A stretch of 64,000 bases of DNA from Corynebacterium marinum DSM 44953 (GTDB taxonomy: Bacteria > Actinomycetota > Actinomycetes > Mycobacteriales > Mycobacteriaceae), in the NCBI RefSeq assembly GCF_000835165.1, contig NZ_CP007790.1, forward strand, positions 930,001 to 994,000. The letters are read 5' to 3'. Positions within the stretch are counted from its first letter, which is position 1. Each line of letters begins with the position of its first letter. Positions 45,739 to 55,250 of the stretch are shown piece by piece. The notes under the pieces were generated by a model that saw nothing but the letters and a program-made list of their open reading frames with translations, was not told where the DNA came from and searched no databases. The position numbers and the translations under genes were made by a program.

Positions 45739-47316
45739 TCAGACCCCGCTGCCCTTGACCTGGGCGGCGGCGGTCTCGATGTCCACGTCCTCGTCCTCCT
45801 TGAACACCTTCGACAGGCGGACCGCCTGGTCGAACTCGTCGGTGACCTCATCCTTCGGCGGGGAGGTCAGCAGAGTCACGGCGACCATGACCACGGCGGC
45901 GGCGATGAAGCCCGGGACCATCTCGTAGATGATGTCCGAACCGCCCAGGTTGCCCCAGGCGAAGACCACCACGGCGCCGGTGACCATGCCGGCGATGGCG
46001 CCGGGCGCGTTGAGGCGCTTCCAGTACATCGAGGCCAGGACCAGCGGACCGAAGGCGGAGCCGAAGCCCGCCCACGCGAAGCCCACCAGGCCCAGGATGG
46101 AGTCGGAGGGGTTGACGGCCAGCACGCCGCCGATGACAGCGACCGCGACGACGGCGGTGCGCGAGAGGTTGATCAGCACGTTCTCGCTGGGCAGCTGCTT
46201 GGCCACGATCTTGTACAGGTCCTCGATGAGGGAAGAGGACACGACCAGCAGCTGGGAGGACATGGTGGACATGATCGCCGCCAGGACGGCGGTGAGCACC
46301 AGCCCCGCGAGCAGCGGGTGGAAGAGGATGCGGCCCATGTCCAGGAAGATCGTCTCGAAGGCGAAGCGGTCGGTCACCGCGATGTCCGGGTTCTGGGAGA
46401 AGAAGACGGTGCCGATCAGCGCGGTGAAGGTGGCGCCGACGATGCACAGGAACATCCAGCCGATGCCGATCCAGCGGCCCTGCTTCGCCTCGGCGGGGCT
46501 GCGCAGCGCCATGAAGCGCACGAGGATGTGGGGCTGGCCGAAGTAGCCCAGGCCCCAGGCCAGGTTGCCGATGATGGCGGCCACGGAGACCCCCGCGATC
46601 ATGTTGAAGTAGTCCGGGTTGCCCACGCCGTCGGTGTAGGGGCCGTAGTCGTTGCTGGCGGCCCAGGTCCAGATGTCGGAGGGGTTGTCCAGCGCGATCA
46701 GCGCCATGATCGGCACGACGATCAGCGAGGCGAACATGATCATGCCCTGCACGGCGTCGGTGTAGGACACGGCCAAGAAGCCGCCGATGAAGGTGTAGGC
46801 GACGGTCACCGCCGCGACGATGAGCAGGCCGTTGATGTACTCGCCGCCGAAGGTGGCCTCGAAGTAGCGGCCGCCGGCGACCATGCCGGAGGAGACGTAG
46901 AAGGTGAAGAAGAAGATGATGATCAACGCGGAGATCACGCGCAGCGCCCGCGAGCGGTCGCGCAGGCGGTTCTCGAAGAAACTCGGCATGGTGATCGAGT
47001 TGTTCGACACCTCCGAGTAGGAGCGCAGGCGCGGGGCGACCCATTTCCAGTTCGCCCACGCGCCGAGCAGCAGTCCGACGGCGATCCACAGTTCGGACAG
47101 GCCGGTGACGAACAGCGCGCCGGGCAGGCCCATGAGCAGCCAGCCGGACATGTCCGAGGCGCCGGCCGACATCGCGGCCACGAAGGGGTTGAGTCCGCGG
47201 CCGGCGAGGACGTAGTCGTCGTATTTATCGGTCTTGGTGTAGCTCCAGTAGCCGATGGCGAGCATCACGGCCATGTAGATAACGATGGCGGCGATGAACC
47301 AGGTTGTCTCTGACAC
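45739..47316 (-). CDS. putP: Sodium/proline symporter
   Basis: A 525-residue sodium:solute symporter with about thirteen hydrophobic segments. Family features are YDDYVLAGRGLNPFVAAMSAGASDMSGWLLMGLPGA (split here for reading), TMPSFFENR, SYTDAVQGMIM and GLGYFGQPHILVRFMA, which match PutP proline carriers. It imports proline with sodium for nutrition or osmotic balance. Start at 47316. Upstream is an inverted repeat that could bind a regulator. The hairpin at 45676-45708 ends the transcript. Confidence 0.93.
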   Translation of the reverse strand: MSETTWFIAAIVIYMAVMLAIGYWSYTKTDKYDDYVLAGRGLNPFVAAMSAGASDMSGWLLMGLPGALFVTGLSELWIAVGLLLGAWANWKWVAPRLRSYSEVSNNSITMPSFFENRLRDRSRALRVISALIIIFFFTFYVSSGMVAGGRYFEATFGGEYINGLLIVAAVTVAYTFIGGFLAVSYTDAVQGMIMFASLIVVPIMALIALDNPSDIWTWAASNDYGPYTDGVGNPDYFNMIAGVSVAAIIGNLAWGLGYFGQPHILVRFMALRSPAEAKQGRWIGIGWMFLCIVGATFTALIGTVFFSQNPDIAVTDRFAFETIFLDMGRILFHPLLAGLVLTAVLAAIMSTMSSQLLVVSSSLIEDLYKIVAKQLPSENVLINLSRTAVVAVAVIGGVLAVNPSDSILGLVGFAWAGFGSAFGPLVLASMYWKRLNAPGAIAGMVTGAVVVFAWGNLGGSDIIYEMVPGFIAAAVVMVAVTLLTSPPKDEVTDEFDQAVRLSKVFKEDEDVDIETAAAQVKGSGV

Positions 47317-47380
47317 GGGTCAGGTCCTTTCAATTCTGGGGTGCTGAACCGAAACGTAGGCGAAGGACGGGTGCGTCCCA

Positions 47381-47410
47381 AATCACAGATGACCCGATTC
47401 TACTGTGATT
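47381..47410. promoter_or_regulatory. AATCACAG-14-CTGTGATT inverted repeat upstream of putP
   Basis: Exact 8-base arms at 47381-47388 and 47403-47410 with a 14-base spacer, in the 189-base divergent gap between putP and the SNF2 gene. The half-site includes TGTGA, as in CRP/GlxR sites, but the spacing is wider. Confidence 0.4.
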
Positions 47411-47505
47411 GCCGTCATATTATGGGGGTTTGCCCAGACCAGGCTGGACGTTCCATGTGTCTAACGAAAGGGTAACGATCAGCCCCAGATGGTAGAACTG
47501 TCCTT

Positions 47506-50500
47506 ATGCCTTCGTTCCTCCTGCACGGTCTCTGGATGCCCTCCGGGCTGCATCTGTGGGTCGAGCAGGTCGAGGGACGCCGGGTGGTCCTGCCGTCCTC
47601 GGCGCCCGAGGACGCCTTCCCGCCCGCCGCCCGCTCGCTTCTCGACGACCGCTCCTACCGCCACCGCCTCGAGGTCGAACTGCGCACCCCGCGCGGCAGA
47701 TCCGTGAAGCTGCGGATCCCCACCGCCGCGTACGCCCCCGAACAGGCCGTCGCGGTGCTCAGCCAGCTCTCCTTCCTCCTGCACCCCGGCGCCGCGGCGA
47801 CGAAGGACCAGCGCGCGGCCATCGCGCCGGACCTGATGTGGTTGATCCAGATGAACACCGGGTTGACCCGGTTCGTCCGGGCCGGCCGGGTGGTGCCCAA
47901 ACTCGTCTTCGAGGACGGACAGTGGTGGCCGCACTGGCAGCTGGCCTCCGGGCTGGGCGAGCGCGGCTGGCTCGCCGAGATGATCGCGGCCGCGCCCGGC
48001 ATCCTCACCGCCAACAACCGTGCGCTGGAGGAGATCGCCGACCACCTCGTCCACTGGATCGCCTCCGGCCTGCTGGCCGATCTCGCGCAGTCGACCCGGC
48101 CCTACCCGTGGCACGACTTCGCCTCCTCCCTGATGAACTCCGCGCCTCTGCGCCGCGGCGGGCCCGGCCTGCTGCGGGCGATCAACGACTGGAAGGATTC
48201 GATCACCGCCGTCGACCTCCAGATGGTGCTCATCGTGGAGGAACCTCCGCGCGACGACCCCGCCTCCGAGGAAGGCGGCGACCCGGACGACGCCACCTGG
48301 CCCGTGCGGGTGCAGGTCCGTTCCGGCACCGACGCGCCGGTGCCGATCAGGGGCGAGGACCTGGACCGGTCGAGCGTCGAGAAGCTCCGGATGGCGCAGC
48401 GCCGGGCGGTCGGCGTCACCGACCTGCTCGACCCGGACCTGCGCACCCGGCGCGCCACGCGGGGGGAGGAACGCAACGGCGACTGGGACGTCTACCTCTC
48501 CACCAGCGAGATCGTCGACTTCATCGCCACGGCCGTGCCGAAACTGCAGTCCCAGGGCTTCACCGTCATGCTCCCCAAGGCGTGGTCGGCGTACGAGACG
48601 AAGGCCAGGCTGGAGACCTCCGAGCTCAAGGACCCGGCCGTCGGCGCCACCCAGTCCCACTTCGGGCTGGACAAACTCGTCGAGTACAACTGGCGGATGT
48701 CGGTCGGCGACATCGAGCTGACCGACGAGGAGATGGAGCAGCTCGTCAAGTCGAAGTCCGGGCTGATCAAACTGCGCGGCGAGTGGATCATGGCGGACAC
48801 CTCCGCGCTGAGCAAGATCAACTCCTACATGGACCAGCTGGCGGAGACGTCGAGGAAGCGGCGCCGGAAGGAACTGGAGAAGGCCGCCGCGCTGGCCGAA
48901 CGCGCCCGCGCCCAGGGCCAGCCGGGCTGGGAGGCACTCGTCGACGACGTGGAGCGCCGGCGCGAGGAGTTCAACCGCGAGGTCGCCGGCCCACAGGGCC
49001 TCGGCGAGGTCACCCTGGCGGAACTGCGCCAGCTCGCCCTGGAGTCGATGGCGGAGGAGCCGGTCGAGTTCACCGGCTCCACCTGGCACACCGCGCTGCT
49101 CGGCGGGACGGATGCGTTGGCCACGAAGGCCCCGCAGCGGGTGGACCTGCCCGACACCGTGCACGCCGAGCTGCGGGAATACCAGCGCCGCGGCGTGGAC
49201 TGGCTGTACTGGATGTCACGCAACAACCTCGGCGCCGTGCTCGCGGACGACATGGGCCTGGGGAAAACCCTCCAGCTGCTCGCCCTTCTGGCCGTGGAAC
49301 ACGAGCGCGGCGAGGCGGCGGCACCCACCCTCGTCGTGGCGCCGACGTCGGTGGTGGGCAACTGGGCCCGCGAGGCGGACAAGTTCGTGCCCTCCCTGCG
49401 GGTGCTGGTCCACCACGGCTCGGACCGGCTCCGGGGTGAGGAGCTGGCCGCCCGGGTCGCGGAATCGGACCTGGTGGTCACCAGCTACGGCATCGTCGGC
49501 CGCGACTTCGACGAACTGGGGAAGATCCCCTGGGACCGGGTCGTGCTGGATGAGGCGCAGGCCATCAAGAACTCCGCCACCCGCGCCTCCCGCGCCGCGC
49601 GCTCCCTGCCCAGCCGGCACCGCGTCGCACTGACCGGCACCCCGGTGGAGAACCGCCTGTCGGAGATGCGTTCCATCCTCGACTTCTGCAACCCCGGCGT
49701 CCTCGGCTCGACGAGCTTCTTCCGCAACCACTTCGCCAAGGCCATCGAGCGCGAACACGACGAGGTGATGACCGAGCGGCTGCGCCTGCTCACCGCCCCC
49801 TTCATCCTCCGCCGCCTGAAGACGGACCCCACGATCATCGACGACCTGCCGGAGAAGAGCGAGCAGATCATCACCGTCGAGATGTCCGCAGAGCAGGCGG
49901 CCCTGTACAAGGCGCTGGTGGAGGACGTGCAGAAGCGCCTCGAACACCGCGAGGGCATCGCCCGCCGCGGCCTGGTGCTGGCGACCATCACGCGGATCAA
50001 GCAGATCTGCAACCACCCCGCGCAGTACCTCGGCGACGGCTCTCCCGTGACCATCAAGGGCCGGCACCGCTCCGGCAAGGTGGAGGAGCTCATGCGGCTG
50101 CTCGACGAGGCCACCGAAACCGACCAGCGCATGCTCATCTTCACCCAGTACAAGGCCTTCGGCGACATCCTCGTGCCCTACCTCTCGGAACGGCTCGGCG
50201 AGCGCGTGCCCTTCCTCCACGGCGGCGTGACCAAGACGGGCCGCGACACGATGGTCGCCCACTTCCAGTCCGGCGACGGCCCCCGCGCCATGATCCTCTC
50301 GCTCAAGGCGGGCGGCACCGGCCTCAACCTCACCGCCGCGAGCATGGTCGTCCACATGGACCGCTGGTGGAACCCGGCGGTGGAGAACCAGGCCACCGAC
50401 CGTGCCTTCCGCATCGGGCAGCAGAAGGACGTGGCGGTGTACAAGATGATCACCGCCGGTACGCTGGAGGAATCCATCCAGGACATCCTCGACGGCAAGA

Positions 50501-50604
50501 CCGAACTCGCCGGTGCCGTCATCGGCGAGGGCGAGGGCTGGATCACCGAACTGGGCCCGGAGCAGCTGGCCCAGCTCATGAGCTACCGCGGGAGGGAGAA
50601 GTAG
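47506..50604 (+). CDS. SNF2-family helicase (HepA/RapA-like)
   Basis: A 1032-residue SNF2-type ATPase. The first ~530 residues form the bacterial SNF2 N-terminal region; the helicase core has LADDMGLGKTLQLLALL, LDEAQAIKN, LTGTPVENRLSEM, and HMDRWWNPAVENQATDRAFRIGQ (motif V-VI, abbreviated in meaning). It remodels nucleic-acid/protein complexes. A TAGAAC element ends seven bases before ATG 47506, giving a leaderless transcript. Its stop abuts the start of the SWIM gene (TAGATG), a pairing well known for SNF2 and SWIM proteins. Confidence 0.93.
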   Translation: MPSFLLHGLWMPSGLHLWVEQVEGRRVVLPSSAPEDAFPPAARSLLDDRSYRHRLEVELRTPRGRSVKLRIPTAAYAPEQAVAVLSQLSFLLHPGAAATKDQRAAIAPDLMWLIQMNTGLTRFVRAGRVVPKLVFEDGQWWPHWQLASGLGERGWLAEMIAAAPGILTANNRALEEIADHLVHWIASGLLADLAQSTRPYPWHDFASSLMNSAPLRRGGPGLLRAINDWKDSITAVDLQMVLIVEEPPRDDPASEEGGDPDDATWPVRVQVRSGTDAPVPIRGEDLDRSSVEKLRMAQRRAVGVTDLLDPDLRTRRATRGEERNGDWDVYLSTSEIVDFIATAVPKLQSQGFTVMLPKAWSAYETKARLETSELKDPAVGATQSHFGLDKLVEYNWRMSVGDIELTDEEMEQLVKSKSGLIKLRGEWIMADTSALSKINSYMDQLAETSRKRRRKELEKAAALAERARAQGQPGWEALVDDVERRREEFNREVAGPQGLGEVTLAELRQLALESMAEEPVEFTGSTWHTALLGGTDALATKAPQRVDLPDTVHAELREYQRRGVDWLYWMSRNNLGAVLADDMGLGKTLQLLALLAVEHERGEAAAPTLVVAPTSVVGNWAREADKFVPSLRVLVHHGSDRLRGEELAARVAESDLVVTSYGIVGRDFDELGKIPWDRVVLDEAQAIKNSATRASRAARSLPSRHRVALTGTPVENRLSEMRSILDFCNPGVLGSTSFFRNHFAKAIEREHDEVMTERLRLLTAPFILRRLKTDPTIIDDLPEKSEQIITVEMSAEQAALYKALVEDVQKRLEHREGIARRGLVLATITRIKQICNHPAQYLGDGSPVTIKGRHRSGKVEELMRLLDEATETDQRMLIFTQYKAFGDILVPYLSERLGERVPFLHGGVTKTGRDTMVAHFQSGDGPRAMILSLKAGGTGLNLTAASMVVHMDRWWNPAVENQATDRAFRIGQQKDVAVYKMITAGTLEESIQDILDGKTELAGAVIGEGEGWITELGPEQLAQLMSYRGREK

Positions 50605-51432
50605 ATGCCTACGCGCCCCAGCGACGACAACGTCATCTACGCCAACTTCGGTGCCCGGACCCGCGTCAGCGGACCCGAGGAGGTCACCGCCCCGCCCGCC
50701 CGGCGCCGCGCGTCCCTGTCGCCAGCCGCGGAGATGCTCATCGACGTCGCCGCCTCCCGCGCCGACCGCGGCCGGATCACCCGGGGGCGGCAGTACGCGG
50801 AGGCCGGCCACGTGGTCTCCCTGGAGGTCCGCAACGGCCGGGCGCACGCCCAGGTCGCCGGCTCCCAGAACGACCCCTTCACCGTCACCGTCCAGCTGCC
50901 CTACCGCTCCGCCGACGACCTCGCGGTGGTCTCGGCGGAACTGGCGCGCACCCCCAACGGCATGCGCGCCGCGCGCCGCGGCGAGATCTCCGGGAACCTG
51001 CTGCGCGTGCTGCTCGCCGACGACGCCAACGACATCCGCCTCGTCTGCGACTGCCCCGACCCCGCGCCCGTGTGCAAGCACGAGGTCGCCGTCCTGGAGA
51101 AGCTCGCCGCCAAGATCGACGCCGACCCGTTGGCTCTGTTCACCTTCCGCGGCCTGGACCTGACCACCCTGGAACACGCTGTCATGGCGCAGGCCAAGGA
51201 GACCTCCCGCGAGTCCGAGACCGACCCCGAGCTCTTCTGGACGGGCCGCCAACTGCCCGACCTGCCCACCCCGCGGGTGTCCCCGGCGCTGGATGATTCG
51301 GACCTGGACCTGCTGCACAAGGCCATGCGCGCGATCTCCTACACCAACGTCGACCAGCTGCGCGCCGTCTCCGACATCGAAGACCTGTACGACCACCTGT
51401 GTCGGGATGCCGTGCTAGACAATGAGTCATGA
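50605..51432 (+). CDS. SWIM zinc-finger protein
   Basis: A 275-residue protein with the SWIM finger CDCPDPAPVCKHEVAVL (CxC-xn-CxH) near residues 150-167. SWIM proteins usually accompany SNF2 helicases and are thought to help them bind DNA or partner proteins. The start directly follows the helicase stop and its own stop overlaps the nuclease start by four bases (ATGA), so all are one operon. Confidence 0.88.
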   Translation: MPTRPSDDNVIYANFGARTRVSGPEEVTAPPARRRASLSPAAEMLIDVAASRADRGRITRGRQYAEAGHVVSLEVRNGRAHAQVAGSQNDPFTVTVQLPYRSADDLAVVSAELARTPNGMRAARRGEISGNLLRVLLADDANDIRLVCDCPDPAPVCKHEVAVLEKLAAKIDADPLALFTFRGLDLTTLEHAVMAQAKETSRESETDPELFWTGRQLPDLPTPRVSPALDDSDLDLLHKAMRAISYTNVDQLRAVSDIEDLYDHLCRDAVLDNES

Positions 51433-52577
51433 CCTCCACGACCTTCGTCCACACCTCTGACCTGCAGCTGGGAATGACCCGCTGGTTCCTCGATGCGGAT
51501 GCCCAGGGGCGTTTCGACGACGCGCGGCTCCGCGCCGTCGACCGCCTCGGGGAGGTGGCCGCACAGCACGGCGCGGAATTCATCGTCGTGGCCGGGGACG
51601 TGTTCGAGCACAACTCGCTCTCCGACCGGGTGACCGGCCGGGCGCTGGAACGCTTGAGATCCCTGCCGGTGCCGGTGTACCTGCTGCCCGGAAACCACGA
51701 CCCGCTGGTGGCGGACTCGATCTTCCGCCGCACCGACGGGGTGGCCGGCGTGCACGTCCTGGGGGGCGCCGCACCGGTCGAGGTGGCCCCGGGGGTGGAG
51801 ATCGTCGCCGCCCCCCTGCTGGCCAAGCACGCCACCACCGACCTGGTGCGGGAGGCGCTCGAACCGCTGGCGCCGACCGACGGCGTCCGGATCCTCGTCG
51901 GCCACGGGCAGGCCGAATCCCGCTCCAACGAGGCCGCCCCGGACCTCATCGACCTGGCGTACCTGGAATCCCGGGTCGCCGACGGCACCGTGGACTACGC
52001 CGCGCTGGGCGACACCCACTCCGCGCAGCCGGTCGGGGACACCGGCCGCGTCTGGTACTCCGGCGCCCCCGAGAGCACCGACTTCCACGAGCCCGGCCTC
52101 GGCGACCTGGCCGGGGAGCACAACTCGGGCAACGCGCTGGTGGTCACGGTGTCCAAGACCGCGGCAGGGGACGCGGCGGTCGACGTCGCGGAGGTGACCG
52201 TGGGGGAGTGGACCTTCGAGGCCATCGACCGCGAGCTGGCCTCGGGGGACGACGTCGAGGAGTTCTTCGCCGCCCTGGACGCCTTCCCCCACAAGGACCG
52301 CACCGTGGTCAAGTACGGCCTGCGCGGCACCCTGAGCATGTCCGCCACCCGCCGCCTGGAAACCGGGCTCGCCGAACGCCGCCCCGTCTTCGCCGCCCTC
52401 TACGAACGGGAGCGGCTGACCGACCTGCACCTGGAACCGGGTGCCGAGGAGCTCGCCGCCCTCGGCGTCAGCGGTTTCGCCGCCGCCGCGCTCGGGGAGC
52501 TGGTGGAGGCCGCGGAGGCCGACCCCACCGCCCGCGACGCCGTCAACCTGTTCTTCCGCCTGTCGAAGGAGTCCTAG
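51429..52577 (+). CDS. sbcD: SbcD-like DNA repair exonuclease (metallophosphoesterase)
   Basis: A 382-residue calcineurin-like phosphoesterase with the Mre11/SbcD metal motifs: HTSDLQLG, VVAGDVFEHN, LLPGNHDP, VGHGQ and ALGDTHS. With the next gene it should form a nuclease-ATPase complex that trims DNA ends and hairpins. ATG at 51429 overlaps the SWIM stop. Confidence 0.9.
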   Translation: MTSTTFVHTSDLQLGMTRWFLDADAQGRFDDARLRAVDRLGEVAAQHGAEFIVVAGDVFEHNSLSDRVTGRALERLRSLPVPVYLLPGNHDPLVADSIFRRTDGVAGVHVLGGAAPVEVAPGVEIVAAPLLAKHATTDLVREALEPLAPTDGVRILVGHGQAESRSNEAAPDLIDLAYLESRVADGTVDYAALGDTHSAQPVGDTGRVWYSGAPESTDFHEPGLGDLAGEHNSGNALVVTVSKTAAGDAAVDVAEVTVGEWTFEAIDRELASGDDVEEFFAALDAFPHKDRTVVKYGLRGTLSMSATRRLETGLAERRPVFAALYERERLTDLHLEPGAEELAALGVSGFAAAALGELVEAAEADPTARDAVNLFFRLSKES

Positions 52578-52582
52578 AGACC

Positions 52583-55243
52583 GTGCGTATCCACTCCCTG
52601 ACCATCGACAACGTCCGCGGCATCGAGCATCTGGAACTCCACGAGCTCCCGGAGACCGGCGTCATCGTCATCCACGGCGACAACGAACAGGGCAAGTCCA
52701 CCATCATGGACGCCCTGCACGTGGTGCTCAACCAGAAATACGGCGCACAGAACAAGGTCACCAGACCGCTGCGTCCGGTCCACCGCGACGCCTCCCCGTC
52801 GGTCTCCCTCACGGCGACGATGGGCCCGGTCACCTTCACCATCGAGAAGACCTGGTTCCGCGGCCGGAGCGCCCGCCTGGCGGTCACCGCCCCGCATCGC
52901 GAAACCTTCACCGGCGACCAGGCGGAGGCCAAACTCGACGAGATCAAGAAAGACCACCTCGACGCCGACCTCCTGCACACCCTCTTCCTGCGCCAGGATG
53001 ATCTGGGCGGCAGCGTCGACGCCGTCGGCATCTCCTCGCTGACCAGGGCGCTCGACGGCGCCTCCGGCACCGAGGGGGCGCCCGGCGCCGAGGACACCGG
53101 CCTGCTCGCCGCCGTGGAGACCGAGTACGCCCGCTACTTCACCGCCGGTAAGGGGGATGAGACGAAGGAACTCAAAGAAGCCCGCACGGAACTCGAGACC
53201 GCCGAGGCCGAGCAGACCCGGGCGCAGGCCGCGGCCGCCGAACTCGACTCCTTCGTCTCCTCCTACGACCGGGCCGTCGCCGAGCGCGACCGCGCCCGGA
53301 CGGAGCTGCCTGCGGCCGTGGCGGAGGAGGCGGATCTGGCGGACAAGGCGCTCCTGGCCGCCGAGGCCACCGAGAAAGCCGCACGTCTGCGGGAGGAACT
53401 TCAGCGCGCTGGGGAGGACCTGGCCCGCGCCACCGGGGCGGTCGACGCACGCCGTGAGCTTGCCGACGCCGTCACTGCCGCCGCCAGCGAACTCGGCCGG
53501 CGCCGCGAGGGCCTCGAGGAGGCCACCGCCGCCGCGGAGCACGAGAAGACCCAGTTGACCGAGCAGGGTGAGCAGTTGGAGCAGGCCCGGATCCGGCACC
53601 GGGAGGCGGGCGAGAGCTTCCGCGCCGCACGCACCGCCCTGCGCCTGGTGGAGTCCGCCGCGCGCCGGGACGACCTGGCGGCGCAGCTGGACAAGGTCGG
53701 CGACCTCAACGAGCGGATCCGCGCGCTGCATGAACGGGCCGCCGGGCGGCAGATCACGGACCGGGATGTCCGGGCGGTCGAGGACGCGGCGGCCGAGGTC
53801 ACCCTCCAGCGGGCGCTGCGCGGGCAGGCCTCCGCCAAGCTGCGGCTGACGGCCGTTCCCGGCACGACCGTGGTGGTCGACGGGCAGACCGTGTCCCTGG
53901 GCTCCGAAGCCGTGGCGGTGGAGCTGCGCGACGGCACCGAGGTCACCGTCGGTGACGTCACCGCCCGCTATATCGCCGGATTCTCCGACACCTCCGACTC
54001 CGCCGCCGGGGAGGACAAGGTGGCCGCAGCGGAGCTGACACTCGATGATCTGCTCGCCGATCTGGACTGCGCTGACCTGGATGCGGTGCGTGCCGCCCGG
54101 GACGCCGCCCGGGAGGTGGCCGACGAGCTCGCCGCCCTCACCCGTGAGCGCGTGACCATGCTCTCGGGCGCCGACCCCGACACGCTGGCCGCCGAGCACG
54201 CCCGCCTGAGTGCGGAGCTGGCCGAGGCCGAGCTCCCCTCCGGCCTCGACATCCCCACCGCCGCGGCGCGGCTCCGGGACGCGGAGGAGGCGCAGGATGC
54301 AGCGGCCGAGGAGGCGGCCACACTCGACGCCGCCCTCGCCCCGTGGCGGGACCGGAAAGCCACCCTCGCCTTCGCAGAGTTGAGCGCCCGCATCGAGGCC
54401 GCCGAGGCGGCTCTCACCCGGGCGCGGGAGAACCTGGCCGCCGCGGAACAGAAGGGGAGCGAGGCGGACCTCGCGACGGCCGTCGAGCAGGCCGCGGATG
54501 GACAGGCGGCCGCCGCGGAGCGGTTCCGCCGGGCCGAGTCCGAGGTGGCACGGGTTGATCCGGACCTGGCGGCCAGACTGCACGAGGGGGCCGTCGCGCG
54601 GGTGGAGAGCCTGCGGGCCGCGGCCACCCGTGCGGACACGCAGCTGGCCGAGCTCAAGGGCCGCATCGAGATGGCCACCGGCGCCGCCGAGAAGCTGGAG
54701 AAGGCGCAGGCCGCCCGGGAGGCCGCGAGCCACCGGTTGGATTCGGTGGACCGCCGCGCGCAGGCGGTGCGCCTGCTGCGCGAGACCCTGCACCGCCACC
54801 GCGACGTGGTGCGCGCCCGCTACGCGCAGCCCTTCGCCGACCAGCTCGGCCGCCTGGCCCGCACCGTCTTCGGCCACGACGTCGAATTCGCGCTTTCCGA
54901 CGGGCTCGAGGTGAGAAGGCGCAGCATCGGCGACAGCACGGTGCCGCTGGAGGACCTCTCAGGTGGGGCGAAGGAGCAGCTGGCCATCCTCACCCGCTTC
55001 GCCATCGCCGGCCTGGTGTCGCAGGACTCGGGCGACGGGCAGGTGCCGGTGCCGGTGGTCATCGACGACGCCCTCGGATCCACGGACCCCTCCCGGCTCC
55101 AGCTGATGTCGACGTTGATCACCGAGATGGGGAAAAACTGCCAGGTCATCGTCCTCACCTGCATGCCGCAGCGCTACGAGCGGGTGGCCGGACGCACCGA
55201 GTTCCCGATCTCGGAGCTGAAGTCGACGGGCCGGCTGCTCTAG
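52583..55243 (+). CDS. SbcC/Rad50-like ATPase lacking a zinc hook
   Basis: An 886-residue SMC-like ATPase. Walker A is GDNEQGKST near residue 35; long alanine/glutamate-rich coiled-coil segments follow; the signature LSGGAKEQLAIL and Walker B VVIDDALGSTD are at the C-terminus. It is shorter than E. coli SbcC, and the middle lacks the CxxC zinc hook; it contains instead a small beta-rich insert (KLRLTAVPGTTVVVDGQTV and nearby). It should partner the SbcD-like nuclease encoded five bases upstream. GTG at 52583 is chosen because the Walker motif then has the usual N-terminal spacing; the upstream part of the same frame lies within sbcD. Confidence 0.85.
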   Translation: MRIHSLTIDNVRGIEHLELHELPETGVIVIHGDNEQGKSTIMDALHVVLNQKYGAQNKVTRPLRPVHRDASPSVSLTATMGPVTFTIEKTWFRGRSARLAVTAPHRETFTGDQAEAKLDEIKKDHLDADLLHTLFLRQDDLGGSVDAVGISSLTRALDGASGTEGAPGAEDTGLLAAVETEYARYFTAGKGDETKELKEARTELETAEAEQTRAQAAAAELDSFVSSYDRAVAERDRARTELPAAVAEEADLADKALLAAEATEKAARLREELQRAGEDLARATGAVDARRELADAVTAAASELGRRREGLEEATAAAEHEKTQLTEQGEQLEQARIRHREAGESFRAARTALRLVESAARRDDLAAQLDKVGDLNERIRALHERAAGRQITDRDVRAVEDAAAEVTLQRALRGQASAKLRLTAVPGTTVVVDGQTVSLGSEAVAVELRDGTEVTVGDVTARYIAGFSDTSDSAAGEDKVAAAELTLDDLLADLDCADLDAVRAARDAAREVADELAALTRERVTMLSGADPDTLAAEHARLSAELAEAELPSGLDIPTAAARLRDAEEAQDAAAEEAATLDAALAPWRDRKATLAFAELSARIEAAEAALTRARENLAAAEQKGSEADLATAVEQAADGQAAAAERFRRAESEVARVDPDLAARLHEGAVARVESLRAAATRADTQLAELKGRIEMATGAAEKLEKAQAAREAASHRLDSVDRRAQAVRLLRETLHRHRDVVRARYAQPFADQLGRLARTVFGHDVEFALSDGLEVRRRSIGDSTVPLEDLSGGAKEQLAILTRFAIAGLVSQDSGDGQVPVPVVIDDALGSTDPSRLQLMSTLITEMGKNCQVIVLTCMPQRYERVAGRTEFPISELKSTGRLL

Positions 55244-55250
55244 GGGACGC

